Assembly: GCF_000524195.1 (NCBI RefSeq)
Contig: NW_020170471.1
Coordinates: 50,470-114,469, forward strand
Length of the DNA stretch: 64,000 nt
From: Echinococcus granulosus
Taxonomy: Eukaryota > Platyhelminthes > Cestoda > Cyclophyllidea > Taeniidae
Direction: 5' to 3'
Each line of letters opens with the position of its first letter. The stretch's first letter is position 1. The notes beneath the pieces were generated by a model. It was not told the DNA's origin and made no database searches. It saw only the letters and a program-made list of their open reading frames with translations. Of the stretch, positions 36,293-49,100 are shown piece after piece. The translations under genes and the position numbers were made by a program.

Positions 36293-38431
36293 AAGGTCTG
36301 GAGTCGTCATGTTATCGTTCACATGAGGACTAATTACTAGCCAAAGCAGAAGAGCAAATGTAGTTAGCGCCAGAGATGACCACGACGAAAGAGGAGGAAG
36401 CGGAAGAAGAGGGGTTATGTTTTGACCAAATCGGTCGTGGGCGTTTCAACTGCCGTCTTAACAAGGTGGTTTACCAAACCCCACCAACATTAAACCATTT
36501 TCAGTATTAGCACACCTCATGACAGCTTCGGGGAGGACTCGGCGACTACACAATCCCGAAACTGAAAGCCTTCTGTCACCTCAACTGGAAGACTACTTGG
36601 GTGAATAAGAAAGGTCATGATGATGGCAGAGTGACTTTACTAGATCTGAGGCAACTGGAAACAAATGTTGTAACTCACCTTCGTGATAATGAAGTTTTAT
36701 TTACACTGACATCCTCCTGTCGAGTTGGTCGATTGATTGCCGACTTTGCAGTCGAATTGCGCTAGAGGGAATGTTGCTTTTTTTCCACCCTTATGCACCA
36801 CGTAACTACCGATGAAAGTGCTATTTTGTTACCTTCCCAAGCCATATGGACAATGTGACCTTGATGCCAGTTTGCACTTCGGATTAATCACACCCTCACT
36901 TCACATTATCCAAATCAACTTTGTTTAAAGCCAGACATACAGTCACTACCACCAGCTTTGATTCCACGTCAAGTACGTTGAATTCCCAAAATTGAATCGC
37001 AACTGGTGCTTTCTTTTTGTGACTTTAAATACAATCACACTCTATATGTATACTTAGGAGCATTGACGTCATGACAGTGAAACTATGGTGTCATTTACGC
37101 AAGACACACAGAAAGTCAGCTACCATACTGCCTCAGTGATTGGAACGTCGCAGGTTGATTGCAAGGGTTGATCGCCTGCACTCACCCCTTGCCGCTTTCC
37201 TGCCCCTGTGTTAACATTTTATGACATTAGTCTCGCTTTAGATTGGCTACTTTAAATCGGGATGAAAAAAAACTACACCGTGGTCATTAAGGTGGCAAAT
37301 TCTCATGATATTTCGGCTTGCACTTTAGCAGACAAACAAAAAATAATCACGTGCGGATTTGCTGGGTGGATTCATAAGAGCTTACCAACACAACACATGA
37401 TAAAATGCGAATACTAAAGCAAGCGGTTTCCTTTAATAGACTGACCGAATGAATGCAATGGATAAGGATCAGGTAGAAAAACATGCCTGCTTTGAAAAGA
37501 TTATTAAAATGTGACTTTTGCGACTTTAATGTGATTGGAGTGGCCGCGATTCAGGTTGTTCAAAGTTAGTAAGATACAAACTGCATAAGAGAGAATTTCA
37601 CGCAAAAAAAAAACAGAGCTTTAGCACTAACAACTACAGTTTAGTTTAGTGAATCTGCAGCCACTGAGAATGATTCATCGAATCCAGAAACAACACCCGT
37701 GCCAAAACTTCTTAAAGCGGAGGAGAAGGAGGAAGGAAGAACATCTATACTAATTTAACGATACGATTTGACAAGGACCGGACACTGTTCCAAACTTTTA
37801 TGTAAAACATGGCAGCAACTTTTCGCATAGGCAGAGGAGTGCCCGGTGAGTGGCTGTTTTACCAAAGCAATATCCTGTCTATAAATCTAGAGCACTAGGC
37901 GGGAAGCTTTAAATTGAGATTTGTGCATGGTAATTCCCAACTTTTGAAGCAATAAAATCACGAAAAATAAAGAAAAAAAAACCTATTTATTCGATCTCAT
38001 TCATGTGATCTAATGCTACTAAAACGGCAAATCTAGGCAATCCTTGCTTTCAACTCAAACTCAAGTATTTCTCACAATCAAGACATAATTTACCCACAGG
38101 GAGTGGAAATACCTTCTAATTATACACCTACTTTTGCGTTTCAATGTACTCATCCAACTTATATAAACAAGAGATGTCGTAAGAGCACCATTTGAGGGAC
38201 GATAAACGCAAATCGAAGTGTGCATTGGATTAGGTAATCATGCGCTTCACGAGACACCACGAAATGTGTACTTGCCACTCAAGTACCTAAAATTCAACAC
38301 AAACACCTGCATGATTCTATACAATCTCGTGATTATCAGACGAAGAAACAAGAAACAATTCAACAGATGTCTTGAAGAACAGTAATTCATTTCAAAACGA
38401 AGTGTCTAAGCATGTACTAGCACGAAGACAC

Positions 38432-38437
38432 TTTATT
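38432..38437 (-). terminator. Candidate poly(A) signal of PITP
   Basis: TTTATT on the plus strand (AATAAA on the minus strand) 271 nt past the PITP stop. If used, the CA tract at 38563-38597 would be transcribed as a TG repeat in the 3' UTR. Confidence 0.35.
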
Positions 38438-38560
38438 CACAGTTACTTACAGACCTCCGCAAGTATACGAAGGATCATTTCACGTGATATTGAGTCACAG
38501 ATGATAAGCAGAGAAGACAGGAGCCAGGGAGACAATAAATGTGTAAAGTTAGGAAAGCCT

Positions 38561-38562
<2 letters not shown>

Positions 38563-38597
<35 letters not shown>
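38563..38597. repeat. (CA)n microsatellite
   Basis: Uninterrupted CA dinucleotide tract of about 17 units, followed by a short imperfect extension (aaacacacg). Confidence 0.9.
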
Positions 38598-38604
<7 letters not shown>

Positions 38605-38707
38605 GCAGGATTCGAATTATCAGCTACAACAGAACATGACATGATACAAAGAATAGGGAGGGGGACAGATCAGAAAATAAAGCCTTCAAACAAGCGAGCA
38701 TTCACCT

Positions 38708-40456
38708 CTACTTTGTCTCTATTGTGCCTTGCAGTTTTCCTTCCTTTCGTTGCTGTAAAGAAGAGGAGAAAAGTCCGTTATTAAACAGAGGTACTTAGGT
38801 AACACTGAGAGGGAAGGGGAACGTGCACCTTATCGAGATCCAACTTAGTCTGCTCTTCCATTCGACGAATATCTTCCATCGAAAGCCCATGCCATTTGTC
38901 AATATTGCAGAAAAGTTGACGGTGGAAGGTGTGGAAGAGCCTCAGTTCGGTCTGAAAGTGGAATTAAATAAAAAATGATATTGATCGCTCAGTTGCGGCG
39001 CGATCCAACTTATTTCTTATGAGGATACTTTGACGCCATGTGTACAATACCATGGCGAGATCAAGGTCACAGGAATCAAAAATATGAGTGCCTTTGATTG
39101 CTATGTAGAGTCAACGGAAGAAATGATCAAAATGCGTGAAAACAATGAAATTAGGCACCGATACAAGGCACCAATAACTGGTGGGGATAAAATCCGTTGT
39201 CCCACTCTACATTTCCCGAGACAATAAAGAGAATACTGCAGACCTTTTCAATGGGTCTAGAGATTGGAGTAATTAGGATGGCAGGAGCAAGCGACAATTA
39301 ATGTTTATATGACCAATAGCCAGCGGCTTAACATACGCCCAAATTCAACTATAATGAAAACCTTGTTAATAAACTTACTTTGGCAATATAACTCTCCACG
39401 AGACCTTGGATACCAAACCACCGGAAATTACAGGTCACAAGTTTATAAGCACACATTATTGGCATATCAGTTTTCTATAAGAAAGAATAGAATTAATAAA
39501 GAAAATAAAATCTGAATAAGGGGAAAAGGGTCCTACCTCCCACCACCGCGGTCCAACAAGGGGACCACGTCCCGTCGTCTTGGACTGAAACGTTTTTGGA
39601 TCCCATTCCGGTCTGACTCCGCCTTCCAGATCAGCAGCAATATCGACGTAAATAACTTCTCGTTTCGCTAACATATCCGGAGGCAATTCGTGCACCTGAA
39701 TAAGCAAATGGAACTATTTGAAATATACTGGCAAAGAACGATTAAAAAACGGAGGAGATAAGCATACATTATCGATGTCGATTTTATCCTGGACATGCAT
39801 TGTCTCCACCTTGAGGAAGAAGGCATCTTTCATGTAGCCATTCTGTAAACATAAAAGCCATGACGGCAGCTTAAAAACACCCAAGCACATTGACTCAAAA
39901 TTCAACAACTTCAACAACATAGACTACAGCAGTTTTTAACTGCAATAGAAGTTCAAAACATTAAATATCGGATAAAAGCAGTGTAAGAACAATGGGGTCT
40001 AAGACAATAGCATCGCGAATAGACTTCGGTTAAATGTAGCGAAAAAACCCACCGTGATCACTGTTCTGCAGTACGGATACGCATTCCACGCCTTTTCCGT
40101 AACATTAAGAGCCTCTCCAGGGGCTAGAAGACGGATGAAACTAGGAACTTTGGAGGCCAAGTGGTAAATTTTGTGTGTATACTGTCCACTTGAGTAGATT
40201 CCGCCACCTGGAAGTTCTTTTTCTGGTGCGTACTGAGATCCAAGGCTAAAGGGTTCATTCACTAGGATCTCCACGCCGTCGCCACCACCCGTTTCGTCCT
40301 TGGATGCTTCAATAACTGTCCAAAGTTGGGCCACTTGATACTCCTCAACCGTCATCGGCAGAATCACACGACTTTATACAAAAAAAGATTTGTAGTGGAT
40401 ACATTCAGTGAATATATGATAAACAGGCAGAACACTCACTATTCCTTTACAATCAT
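38708..40456 (-). CDS. PITPNA/PITPNB-like: Class I phosphatidylinositol transfer protein
   Basis: Cytosolic lipid-transfer protein exchanging phosphatidylinositol and phosphatidylcholine between membranes. Seven exons (transcription order): 40456-40440, 40371-40053, 39842-39768, 39695-39537, 39474-39379, 38951-38829, 38752-38708. They total 834 nt, 277 residues plus stop, with every phase consistent; the human proteins have 270-271. Start MIVKEYRVILP. Family hallmarks: [23 protein letters not shown] (headgroup-contacting Thr and Lys), [31 protein letters not shown] and [10 protein letters not shown]. The membrane-docking Trp-Trp of mammalian proteins is RWFG here, with Phe second. An insertion ([20 protein letters not shown]) enlarges the loop before GQYTHK. 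The C-terminus is a short basic tail. Divergent from EXOC6, 2.7 kb away. Confidence 0.95.
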
Positions 40457-43037
40457 TCCGCCAGATATACAAAGGGGGCGCTAATGCGAAAGAGGCCGCA
40501 TTAACTCACGCTGGTACTAGTCAAACAAACTAAGGGAAAAATTGTTCAAAAAAATCCATTCCCCTAAAAATCGAAAAAGGAACGAATTATCTAGTATCTC
40601 ATGCCCAAGTCTTTTGCATGCAAATGATTCATCTTAGCCACCTGTAGGCCTTATTTCGTGGTATATTAAATGAAAAATAACTTTTATTAGTAAGGTTTGA
40701 AAAGACTGATTGCTACCACAGTTATGCAAACACGAACATAATTATTGGGTACTAAGACGTGTTATTAGGTAACTCTCAAAAAATTTATTAACAACTAGTA
40801 CATAAGGAAATGAAAGTTTAAGGAAATTGAACAGTCAGGTCAACAAATTCACTTTTGCAGCGCTTTCATATTTCTTGAAAAAAGCACATATTCGTACTGC
40901 CAAAGTTCAGAGGCATCACCTATGACCTGGAAGAAACAACTCCCAGCGGAGGTACTGTTATACATTGCTGGGTATCGGAAAAAGCGCCACTTAGGGTTTT
41001 CACCACTTTACCTATCCCGGCATCTGGATTTTTCAGTAGCCCCAAGTCCTGCCATGTGTCAAATTTCAATTTTCCTACCAAGTATTACGGCTTTATCAGT
41101 CTTCAAGGAAGTCATGGGGCTCTACAATATTAACAGCGAAAAACAAATCCCATCCTAAAGACACTTCTTTTGAGTTCTACTGCTAAGTGATAAACCTTAT
41201 TGGGGTAGAACAAATGCATATTCTGCGAAAAGGACGATAGTGACCTCAAATAGCAGCAACTACCATACGTCGCGAACCTCAAGAAAACTTTTACTACCTG
41301 AAACTACTAGCCATGGACCATCTAAAAAGCCTTGCTGCAGAGCTGTCCACCGTGCCTGCACCAAAACATTTTCTGTTAGATATCACGATAATTGCTGTAC
41401 GTCTTCACCAGCAGGATAGAAATTAGAATGATAGTACAAGACAGTTCTAAAACAAGAACTTCATAGGAAGGAAGATTAGAGACAGCTCTTCACTGTCATG
41501 GAACTATGTGTGAGCCGTGTCTTGATACATAACTCTAATTTTGGGTCAGTGTTCCTCTGACGAAACATGGACAAACGTGATGGCTAGAATATTTTACCTT
41601 CCGCAGTTCCAGTTCCAATAGCGAATGGAATTAAAGGTCCATCTGAATCCTAAAGAGGGTTAAATGAGGTTTCAGTGAGGTAGCTCCTCAGTTGCATAAC
41701 AATTCGATGGCTGACAAAGATGGCTCATGAGTGATTTCTTCAACACCGATCAAATAGTAATGGCTAAATCGGAAAGCTTAAAAGAGTATTGGTGTAATAC
41801 GATAGTGGTTTATCCCTCGGTTCTGGTGAGGCGCCACTTTTGTACTTCGAATTAGCCCCCTTGTACCTCGCTGGGTGGGCTGGCCTTTTGGGCCATGCCA
41901 ATAGCCCAGACACCTTCTCCGTGCTGAATATATATATTCTGCCCGAGTATTTTGTCTTCTTTCGTCTTCAGGGAGTCCCGGGACGCTACAATTGGAGCTA
42001 TGCAGTATGTTGGCTATGTGTTTAACTCTTGGTTCTGACCACTGTGTATAGGCAGGTTGAGCTGGCCTCCGAGCCGTGCCAATAGCCATACTCTAATTAA
42101 ATTACTCATACATACATTCTGCCCGGGTACTTAGGCTCTTTCGTCTTCAATAAAAGTCTAAAGGGCCTACAGCCACACTTTGTCGAATATATATATTCGT
42201 GTTGGGGACTGTGGTATAAAAATGGAGCACTGAGTGATAGTTATCTCAAAACGGAGAGTTAACCCAGTAACCGGAGTAGTGTATTTACTGTTCGTAAACT
42301 TCAATTTAATGTTAGGAGTACTAATAAGTTTAGCTCGCCTTTAAACAAAATTCCGCGTTCTAATTATAAACAAATGAAGAATGGTGGCTCATAACATGAA
42401 ATTTGGATTCTGTTATGGCTAGGTAGTTAACATTTTATTTTTGAACAAATTAGGTCAGGAGAAGGGCAACGTTCTAATCAAAAAAATAAATCAAAACATT
42501 TCCACAGTCTACAACTGCCTTTGGGAAAGGTTGACTATTTCGAAAGTCGTTTATAAGGCTTTGTAGAACCTTTATTAATTTATTGAATTCTACTGGTCTT
42601 TCGCTATTGCCGCCATGAGTGATGTGATGTGGTGACGATTTCTTGTGAAGCAAATAAGCAAATTCACATACAAACTTTTCTGATTTTGCACAAAATACTT
42701 GATGACATTTTAATGGATCTTACTCACCACTTTTCATTATTCATTGGCTAAAATCTTGCTTTCTTGCACATTTAGCTATTCGCAGATCAATCCGCATCCT
42801 CCATATATCATCGGAAGTTAGTCGTGGTATCGGTGCGTGTTGTATTTTATGGCAGCGCGTGCCTTTAGCTTGGTTTCCTTCTAGTCGGATAGTTTACGAA
42901 AAATTCAAATTCTCCCATTTATTAAGGACCTCTGCATTACTGAGGAGTTCGTGTGAAAATTGTCAGGTAATCCTGCATTTAAGTAATAATTTTTCCAGAG
43001 CACCAAAGCGGTAAAACTGCATTTGAACTGTGCTGAT
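40457..43037. other. Divergent intergenic region between PITP and EXOC6
   Basis: 2.6 kb that must hold promoters for both genes. It contains repeat family 1 copies at about 41690-42175 and AT-rich sequence; no additional gene is supported. The 103-codon minus-strand frame at 41778-42089 is made of repeat sequence. Confidence 0.5.
41690..42175 (+). repeat. Dispersed repeat family 1, tandem copies 3 and 4
   Basis: Leader block at 41690-41735, then core copy 41858-41995 (GGCTGGCC...GGGCCATGCCAATAGCC, later TTCTGCCCGAGTATTTTG and CTTTCGTCTTCAGGGAGTC), then a second core copy 42040-42175 with the same order of blocks. Between the core blocks lie AT runs (atatatatattc). The tandem arrangement distinguishes this locus from the one at 9.2-10.1 kb. 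Confidence 0.55.
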
Positions 43038-43115
43038 ATGCCGAAAAAGTCCTTCGGCTTTCAAAGCGACCGGAAAAACTTGGATAAAGTCATAAAACGT
43101 CTCGATCAAATTTAA
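43038..43115 (+). CDS. Upstream ORF of EXOC6 (25 codons)
   Basis: ATG to TAA, ending 17 nt before the EXOC6 start, in a different frame. The peptide is strongly basic (MPKKSFGFQSDRKNLDKVIK...). A pyrimidine-rich 3' splice site (ttttccag) at about 42998, 40 nt upstream, could be a 5' UTR or spliced-leader acceptor, which would place this uORF in the mature leader. It may reduce EXOC6 translation. Confidence 0.4.
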   Translation: MPKKSFGFQSDRKNLDKVIKRLDQI

Positions 43116-43132
43116 TTTTGCCTTGAATTTCT

Positions 43133-46100
43133 ATGGCTGAGGTTGCATTAGGATCCATAGACTTTTCTGCCCTCTTAGACGAATTAGAATCTGGCAGTAG
43201 CGGTTCCTGTGCCAGTGTCATTCGTAAGCTACGCGAGTACGAAGTGGCTGCCTATGAAGCTGGACAAGGTGGTCCAACCGGTGAACTTATTGCCAATTTT
43301 ATCGCTCGTCTTGACGAAAGAGTTGCTGATCGGGAGTTAGAAATTGAAAAAACCTGTAGTCACAATTACGAGAGCTTTGTTGAGTCCGTTCAGGAGTTGA
43401 TGCTGATGCAAGAGAAGGCAGAAGAGTTACAAGAAACTCTCCGTCAAATTCGAGCCAATGTTGAGAGCAGTGTCCAAAAGGTATAGCTTCATTGTACACT
43501 CGCTTGTCTAACTCTGATCTATAGTTAAACGAGTCTAGCGAAGCTCTTACAGCTACCCACGCAACAATCACCCGCATTGATCAATGTATTGCGGCGCTTC
43601 GAACAAGTCTGCCCGTTCTAGATCAATACGAAAAAATCGAGAAGTGCATCTCAGAAGGTCGATACTACCATGCTCTTAAGTCCCTTGAATACCTAGAACA
43701 CTACCAGCTCAAGTCTATCCAATCCTTCGCCTTCTCTCAGGTCCTTGCCAAACGCATTCCTGAATTGAGGGCAGAGATTAAAGTAAGTCCTTGTATTGAC
43801 ATAAAAGCCACATCTTTCTAGTCGGCCAGCTTGGCTCAGTTGACGGACTTTTTGGAGGAAGTTCGAAAGCACTCCATTCGTCTTGGTGCCATCGCTATAC
43901 ACCAAACCGCAGAGAAGATGGGAATGGGTGAAGAGTTTTTTGGTAATCCGGAAGCTTTCATCGGAAAGACCGGGGGTGAAATGAAAGTGGACAAAAAGAA
44001 GACGTCTTCCTCTGATTGTGATAATTCAGATATTGAATCTTCGCAATCAAAACAACCGCAGGCAACGGTTAAGCTGAACAATACCTTTCAGCTTAATCGA
44101 ATAGGTAAGACATTTACTCCCTTTTGTAGCTAAAATACCTCTCTTGAAGTGCCTTTTTTTCTCGAAAATCACTTACTTCTAGCCTCTGGCTGTCTCCAGC
44201 ACAATAGTCGCTGTTTTGGTTGGGATGACGGAAGTAAAGGTTTGCTTTTTATTTTCTTGTGCCATCCCACCCTTTCTCTCCGTTATTTTACTTCAAAAAT
44301 TCGTTGGAGTTTATGGTCTTACTGACGTCATTTGTGAATTTGATTAGCTCCAGCAAAGGCGTGGCTTATTGACTTAATTAAAATACATTTCGTGCCCCAG
44401 CACTATAGCAATTCCGCCAATATAGAACTTTTGCTATTAAATATGCATTATACGGTTTCTTGGTGTGGTATTAGGTCTAAAATTAATTGCTTCCCTTTCT
44501 ACCATTGATTTGTAGTCTTCATTATTTTTTTTAACTTGTGTGCCGATTGCCCTTTGCACTATCGTTTAGGGTAGAGTACTTTTGTGTATTTTGAGTTTGT
44601 ATAGCTCCTCAGTTCCTTGTCGAGTATCGCGGACAGTTCGAAAAATCCATTATGGTTTGTTAGCATAAAACATGGGTAAATGATTTGAGTACGATATTCC
44701 CCTCATTTTCGTCTCACTCACAAACAAGTCACGTGTCAGATGGGAGGTCGGTGCTAAGGTAACGGAGACATGCGTCCAAATCTGCTCGTGGAGTAATGAT
44801 TAGAGGATCGTTCATGACTGAGTAGTAAAGCCGAGTAATTATCCGGGCTGGTAGACTCTGCTTGTACACTCCGTTAATGTTTCAAAATGTGTACACAAAG
44901 AGTCTTGGTAATGGTGGTTCACCTCAACTGGCGTCTGGGTTACTCTCGAACGAGTATGAAGTTTGTTCTGTCGTAAGTTTACGAAAGAGGGGCTGTTGAT
45001 GGAATTTCACGTAATTGGTGTGAAGGTAAAACCATGGGAGGTGGAAAATGCACATCCCGCTACGGAGTCTCTGGTAATGGTATTGGACATTTCATGCCTA
45101 TTGTCATACAGTCGCTGCAATCATGTTGTATAGCCCCTCTTGTTCTATCTCCCATGGTTACATCTATTGGATCTACTTTTACTCGTTTTTCTCATCTTTC
45201 CCATTCTCAAAGACGTTGTGGAGGCCGAGCTGGAAGAGTTGATCCAGGCTTCAAAGCAACGTGTCGACTTTGATGGAAAAGGCGTTGATGGAGGGAGTGG
45301 AGCTTATTGGCGCAGTGCGAAGAACAACATTGAGAATTTGATCAACTTTGGACCTATCTACCGATGTCTACACATCCATAGTGTCTCAGGAGAGAGGTCA
45401 GAGTTTGAGCATTACTACTTTACCCAGCGGCGAAAGCAATGTCAGCTCATTCTTAGTCTGTCGCCATCTCAACAGGTTTGTTTTCTACATCATCTTTAAT
45501 TGTTGAATTGTCAAGTTCTTTTGTTTTCACCCTCATCCAGCAATCCAGTTTTGGCACTTCAACAATCTGTAAACTCATGAGATCTCACCACTGTTGTTTA
45601 CACTGTTTCCACAATCTTCGGTTCACTGTACTCCGTCTTGGTCAGATTTGAAGTAATTTTTCGTAGAATAACTGCCAAATCCATTGACGCAGAGACTGGT
45701 CCAACACCTTGTTCAGCGATATGGCGGTTTTTCGGACGTGCGACATGGTTGTTAGTTCTAAGAATTGTTAAGGCGAGCTGAAGAGCAATTTTTCCTTCTT
45801 TTTTGTCACTATGTTTGGTATGGTACTGAAAGGTTTATGGTGGTAGCACCGACTCACCTCTCGCTTGGGGTCATATTGAATTGATTCTTCGCATAATACG
45901 CGATCAACTACCTTTCACCTGTCTATTTTTGTAATTTGAGAGATCATCTAACGCTGTCAGTGTGTTTTGGTTGGTAGCCAGATTATATCTTGCCATTCGT
46001 TTCAGGTCGCCTTTATTTCCCCTTACAAACGTTATCAATATTCGCCACATTGACTTAAATTTGCATGTGACCCCTACAACCGTGGAACACGCATATTATA

Positions 46101-49100
46101 CGAGAATTTTTCAAGGGTATTGAATCTCGAAGTTTCCCCTGTGATTGTTAATCGCTCTGCTTGGTCAAAATAATGCCTCTGTGCTTTTCAAACTCGTCTA
46201 CTTGTAAAAGTCTTGGGTGTAGATAGATCTTCAACGGGATTTCTTTAGCTATTTGCATTACGCTCAGCCCTTTTTATTTGTAATCTGTGTTGTCTGTGCG
46301 TGGTTCGGTACATTCAAAGCCAATTGCTACGTAGTAACAAAAGCAGAGCACTCCTGACATTCGTCCAGCTTTTTTGAGTTTTTTTTTGAATCGAAGTAAA
46401 CTCTATCCCCAAGCAGGCAAGCTTAATTTACATACATCAGTTTCAAAATGACAGAAAAGTAGCAAAGGACACAATAAGGAGCTCCGTACCGATGGACTGG
46501 TGCGCATCCTTGCTTTGCAATAGAGGCATATAAACAGCTCCTTCCATTTTACAAATCTCTCTCTCCGAAGTTGCAGTAAGTCATCGCTGCGTGGTATTAC
46601 CGAAAAATGAACAATTTTTTGGTCAGCTAATATTTCTTCCATAAAAAGGGTATGTTTTCAATACGTTCCCTCCACATGCCATAGTGCTCTTTTGGATGTT
46701 TCAGAAACGTCCGCAGGTAGGCGCTTCCCTGAAACTTCGATAGCACTATCCAAAGCTGTAAAGCTTGTGTCGCTTCGACAGGCGTTCAAGAGACACTGAA
46801 CTTTGCGTATCACCTGCCTACTTCAGGTATCATATGGTCTTTAGGCAGCCACTGGCGTATTCGGCTTGCAGCTCTCTAGTCTTACTTTATGTGAGGATTA
46901 CAATAATGGGATGATGACTGAAGGGTTAGCTTACCGTCTTGGTGACATCTATCCAGACTTGAAGTCATGGATGGTCAATTGCATAATAAGGCAGTTCCTT
47001 GATACATCAAATGTGCGTCACGTCCGGATTTTCTTATCCAAGTCTAGCATTACGCATATCCTAGGTATTCCTTATCACCTCATAGTGAGCGGCTGTGCCG
47101 AATTCTGTAACAGATAGATTGTTTGAATTTACAATGAGGAAGGTGATGTAAGTTGTTCTCTCGGTCCAAAAAGGTCGATTAATTCTTTTCTGTTCTTTGA
47201 GCAGCAGATGGATTGGTCAATGTTGGCTTCATTAGTATTGTAAGAAAACACCTGGACAGTGATGGTGGATTCTCCACTGGAGTTTTTGGAGCGAACGTAA
47301 AGTAGTACCTTGCGTATGCCTCTTCACAGACGATATCTTCGTGAGAAAATCGTTTCATGCATTAATTGGTATGCTCAGTATAACAGTGTGTCACACGCGT
47401 GACGTACGGACTCAGGTAAGAGAAGTGGGTTGTCACATATATGTGACACAGGTTGTTGAATACTTGAACACATAACTCCACATCCTACTGATGTTGTCAG
47501 CGTCATGGCTAAGAGTCTAAATCAAAGGTAGATCTGCAGATTTCTGCATATTGCTTATGCATAAGTCCATAGACATTTTGCGTTACCTTTCAGTCAAGCC
47601 TGCGGAACTATAGTGAGTTCTTCAGTCGAGTGGTGGGTTTCTTCTTGGTGGACGACTATCTACGCCATACTATGCCAGGCGCTGCAGCAGGCGTAGGAGC
47701 CGGTGCAGCTGCAGCGGCCTCTTACTACCAATCTTATCTGACCGATCTGTGGGGCTCACTAGTGCCCCGGCTGACCAAAATTATCACTCGCAATGCCTCA
47801 GGCTGCACCACCTCTGGGGAGTTGTTAAGTCTTAAACACCATTGTGTGCTGTTTGAGAGGACTATGGCCAACCTCGGATTTCACACAGCTGGACTGAATG
47901 AGATGGTGGAGACGGTGAGGAGGCAGTTCAGCCATCTACTTATTGATCAATGGAAAAACCGGTGAGTTTTGCGTCGGGTAGGAGCACTGGTTAGGGATTC
48001 ATGACTTTCAAGTGTCTCGATTGTGCTGACTGTTCTAGGATGGTATTCTCCCAGTCTGATGGTAGCATCCATAACGCTCCTTCGATTTGATAGGTGGATG
48101 GGTCGGTGCGATCCACCTGAAACACTCTAGTTACATCCGGCAATGATACAGCTCTCTGCAATGACTTGATGTGTTAGGAAGGAATGAATGAAAAGTTTCC
48201 AAGTTTCCAGAACCAGGAAGGTTCATTCAGCATCAACTCTGGTACATTTCGCTTTCAACCCGAACTACATCGTCGGATACTGAATGTCCCACGTAACCGA
48301 TTAGCTCTTGAGGTGACAGGGGAAGTAAACCTGGAAGCGGTTCCATTATTAACAGAAAGGCGTAATGGTTGAAGGGTAGCATGTCGGAATTGACTCACCA
48401 AAGGCTAAAAGTGACTAAAAACAGGTTTTTTTCTACAGATTCGAGGAGATTTTTAAGAACGACAACTACACCGCAATTAGACTGGAGTCTGCATCCGACC
48501 TAACTCCCGAACTGGCTGCTTATCCCTACTGCCAGTCGGCAGAATTCACCTCGCAGTCCTACCCCCGCTCCCTAGTCTTCTCGCCCATGGTACCCCAAAT
48601 CTACGCCGCGGTGCGTGACTACATCGACGCCTCGGGCCAATTCATCGCTGGGCCCTCTGCCGATATGGCCTGGACGGAGTTAGAGGACTCCTTGAATCGT
48701 GCCACCAATGTCCTTTTCACTGACTGCCTCGCCGCTCTTCTCAATACCACCCTGGAAGCAGCGGAGAAGAATCTGCTGCGACTCATTCAACTAACGATCA
48801 ATTTGTCGGAGTTGGAGGGCGCGTGCGAACACCTGCAGACGTACTTACACAAGCATGCAAGACCCAAGTTCTTCTCACTAGCATCAGCTACGACCGCGGT
48901 GGTTGAAGATCAGGATGATGAGGTGAAAAGATGGTGGACTTTTGTTATTACTCTTACTGAACACTGCAGCTCTCGAGGTTATCCCTTAACGCGTTATTGG
49001 ACATTACCGATCCGGAAGTAGCTTTATTACCGACGCATAAGGGAAGTGGAAGGTTAGTACTCGGTTCGGAGCAGACTCGAATTTCCTTCAGCTACGTGGT

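Larger units (their letters stand above)
36300..38707. other. Intergenic region and 3' flank of PITP
   Basis: 2.4 kb with no recognisable gene; contains purine-rich and AT-rich stretches, a CA microsatellite and a probable PITP poly(A) signal, both listed separately. Confidence 0.45.

Noticed and set aside
41778..42089. 103-codon minus-strand frame as a gene
   Set aside because: It is made of repeat family 1 sequence, and the internal similarity comes from the tandem repeat copies.
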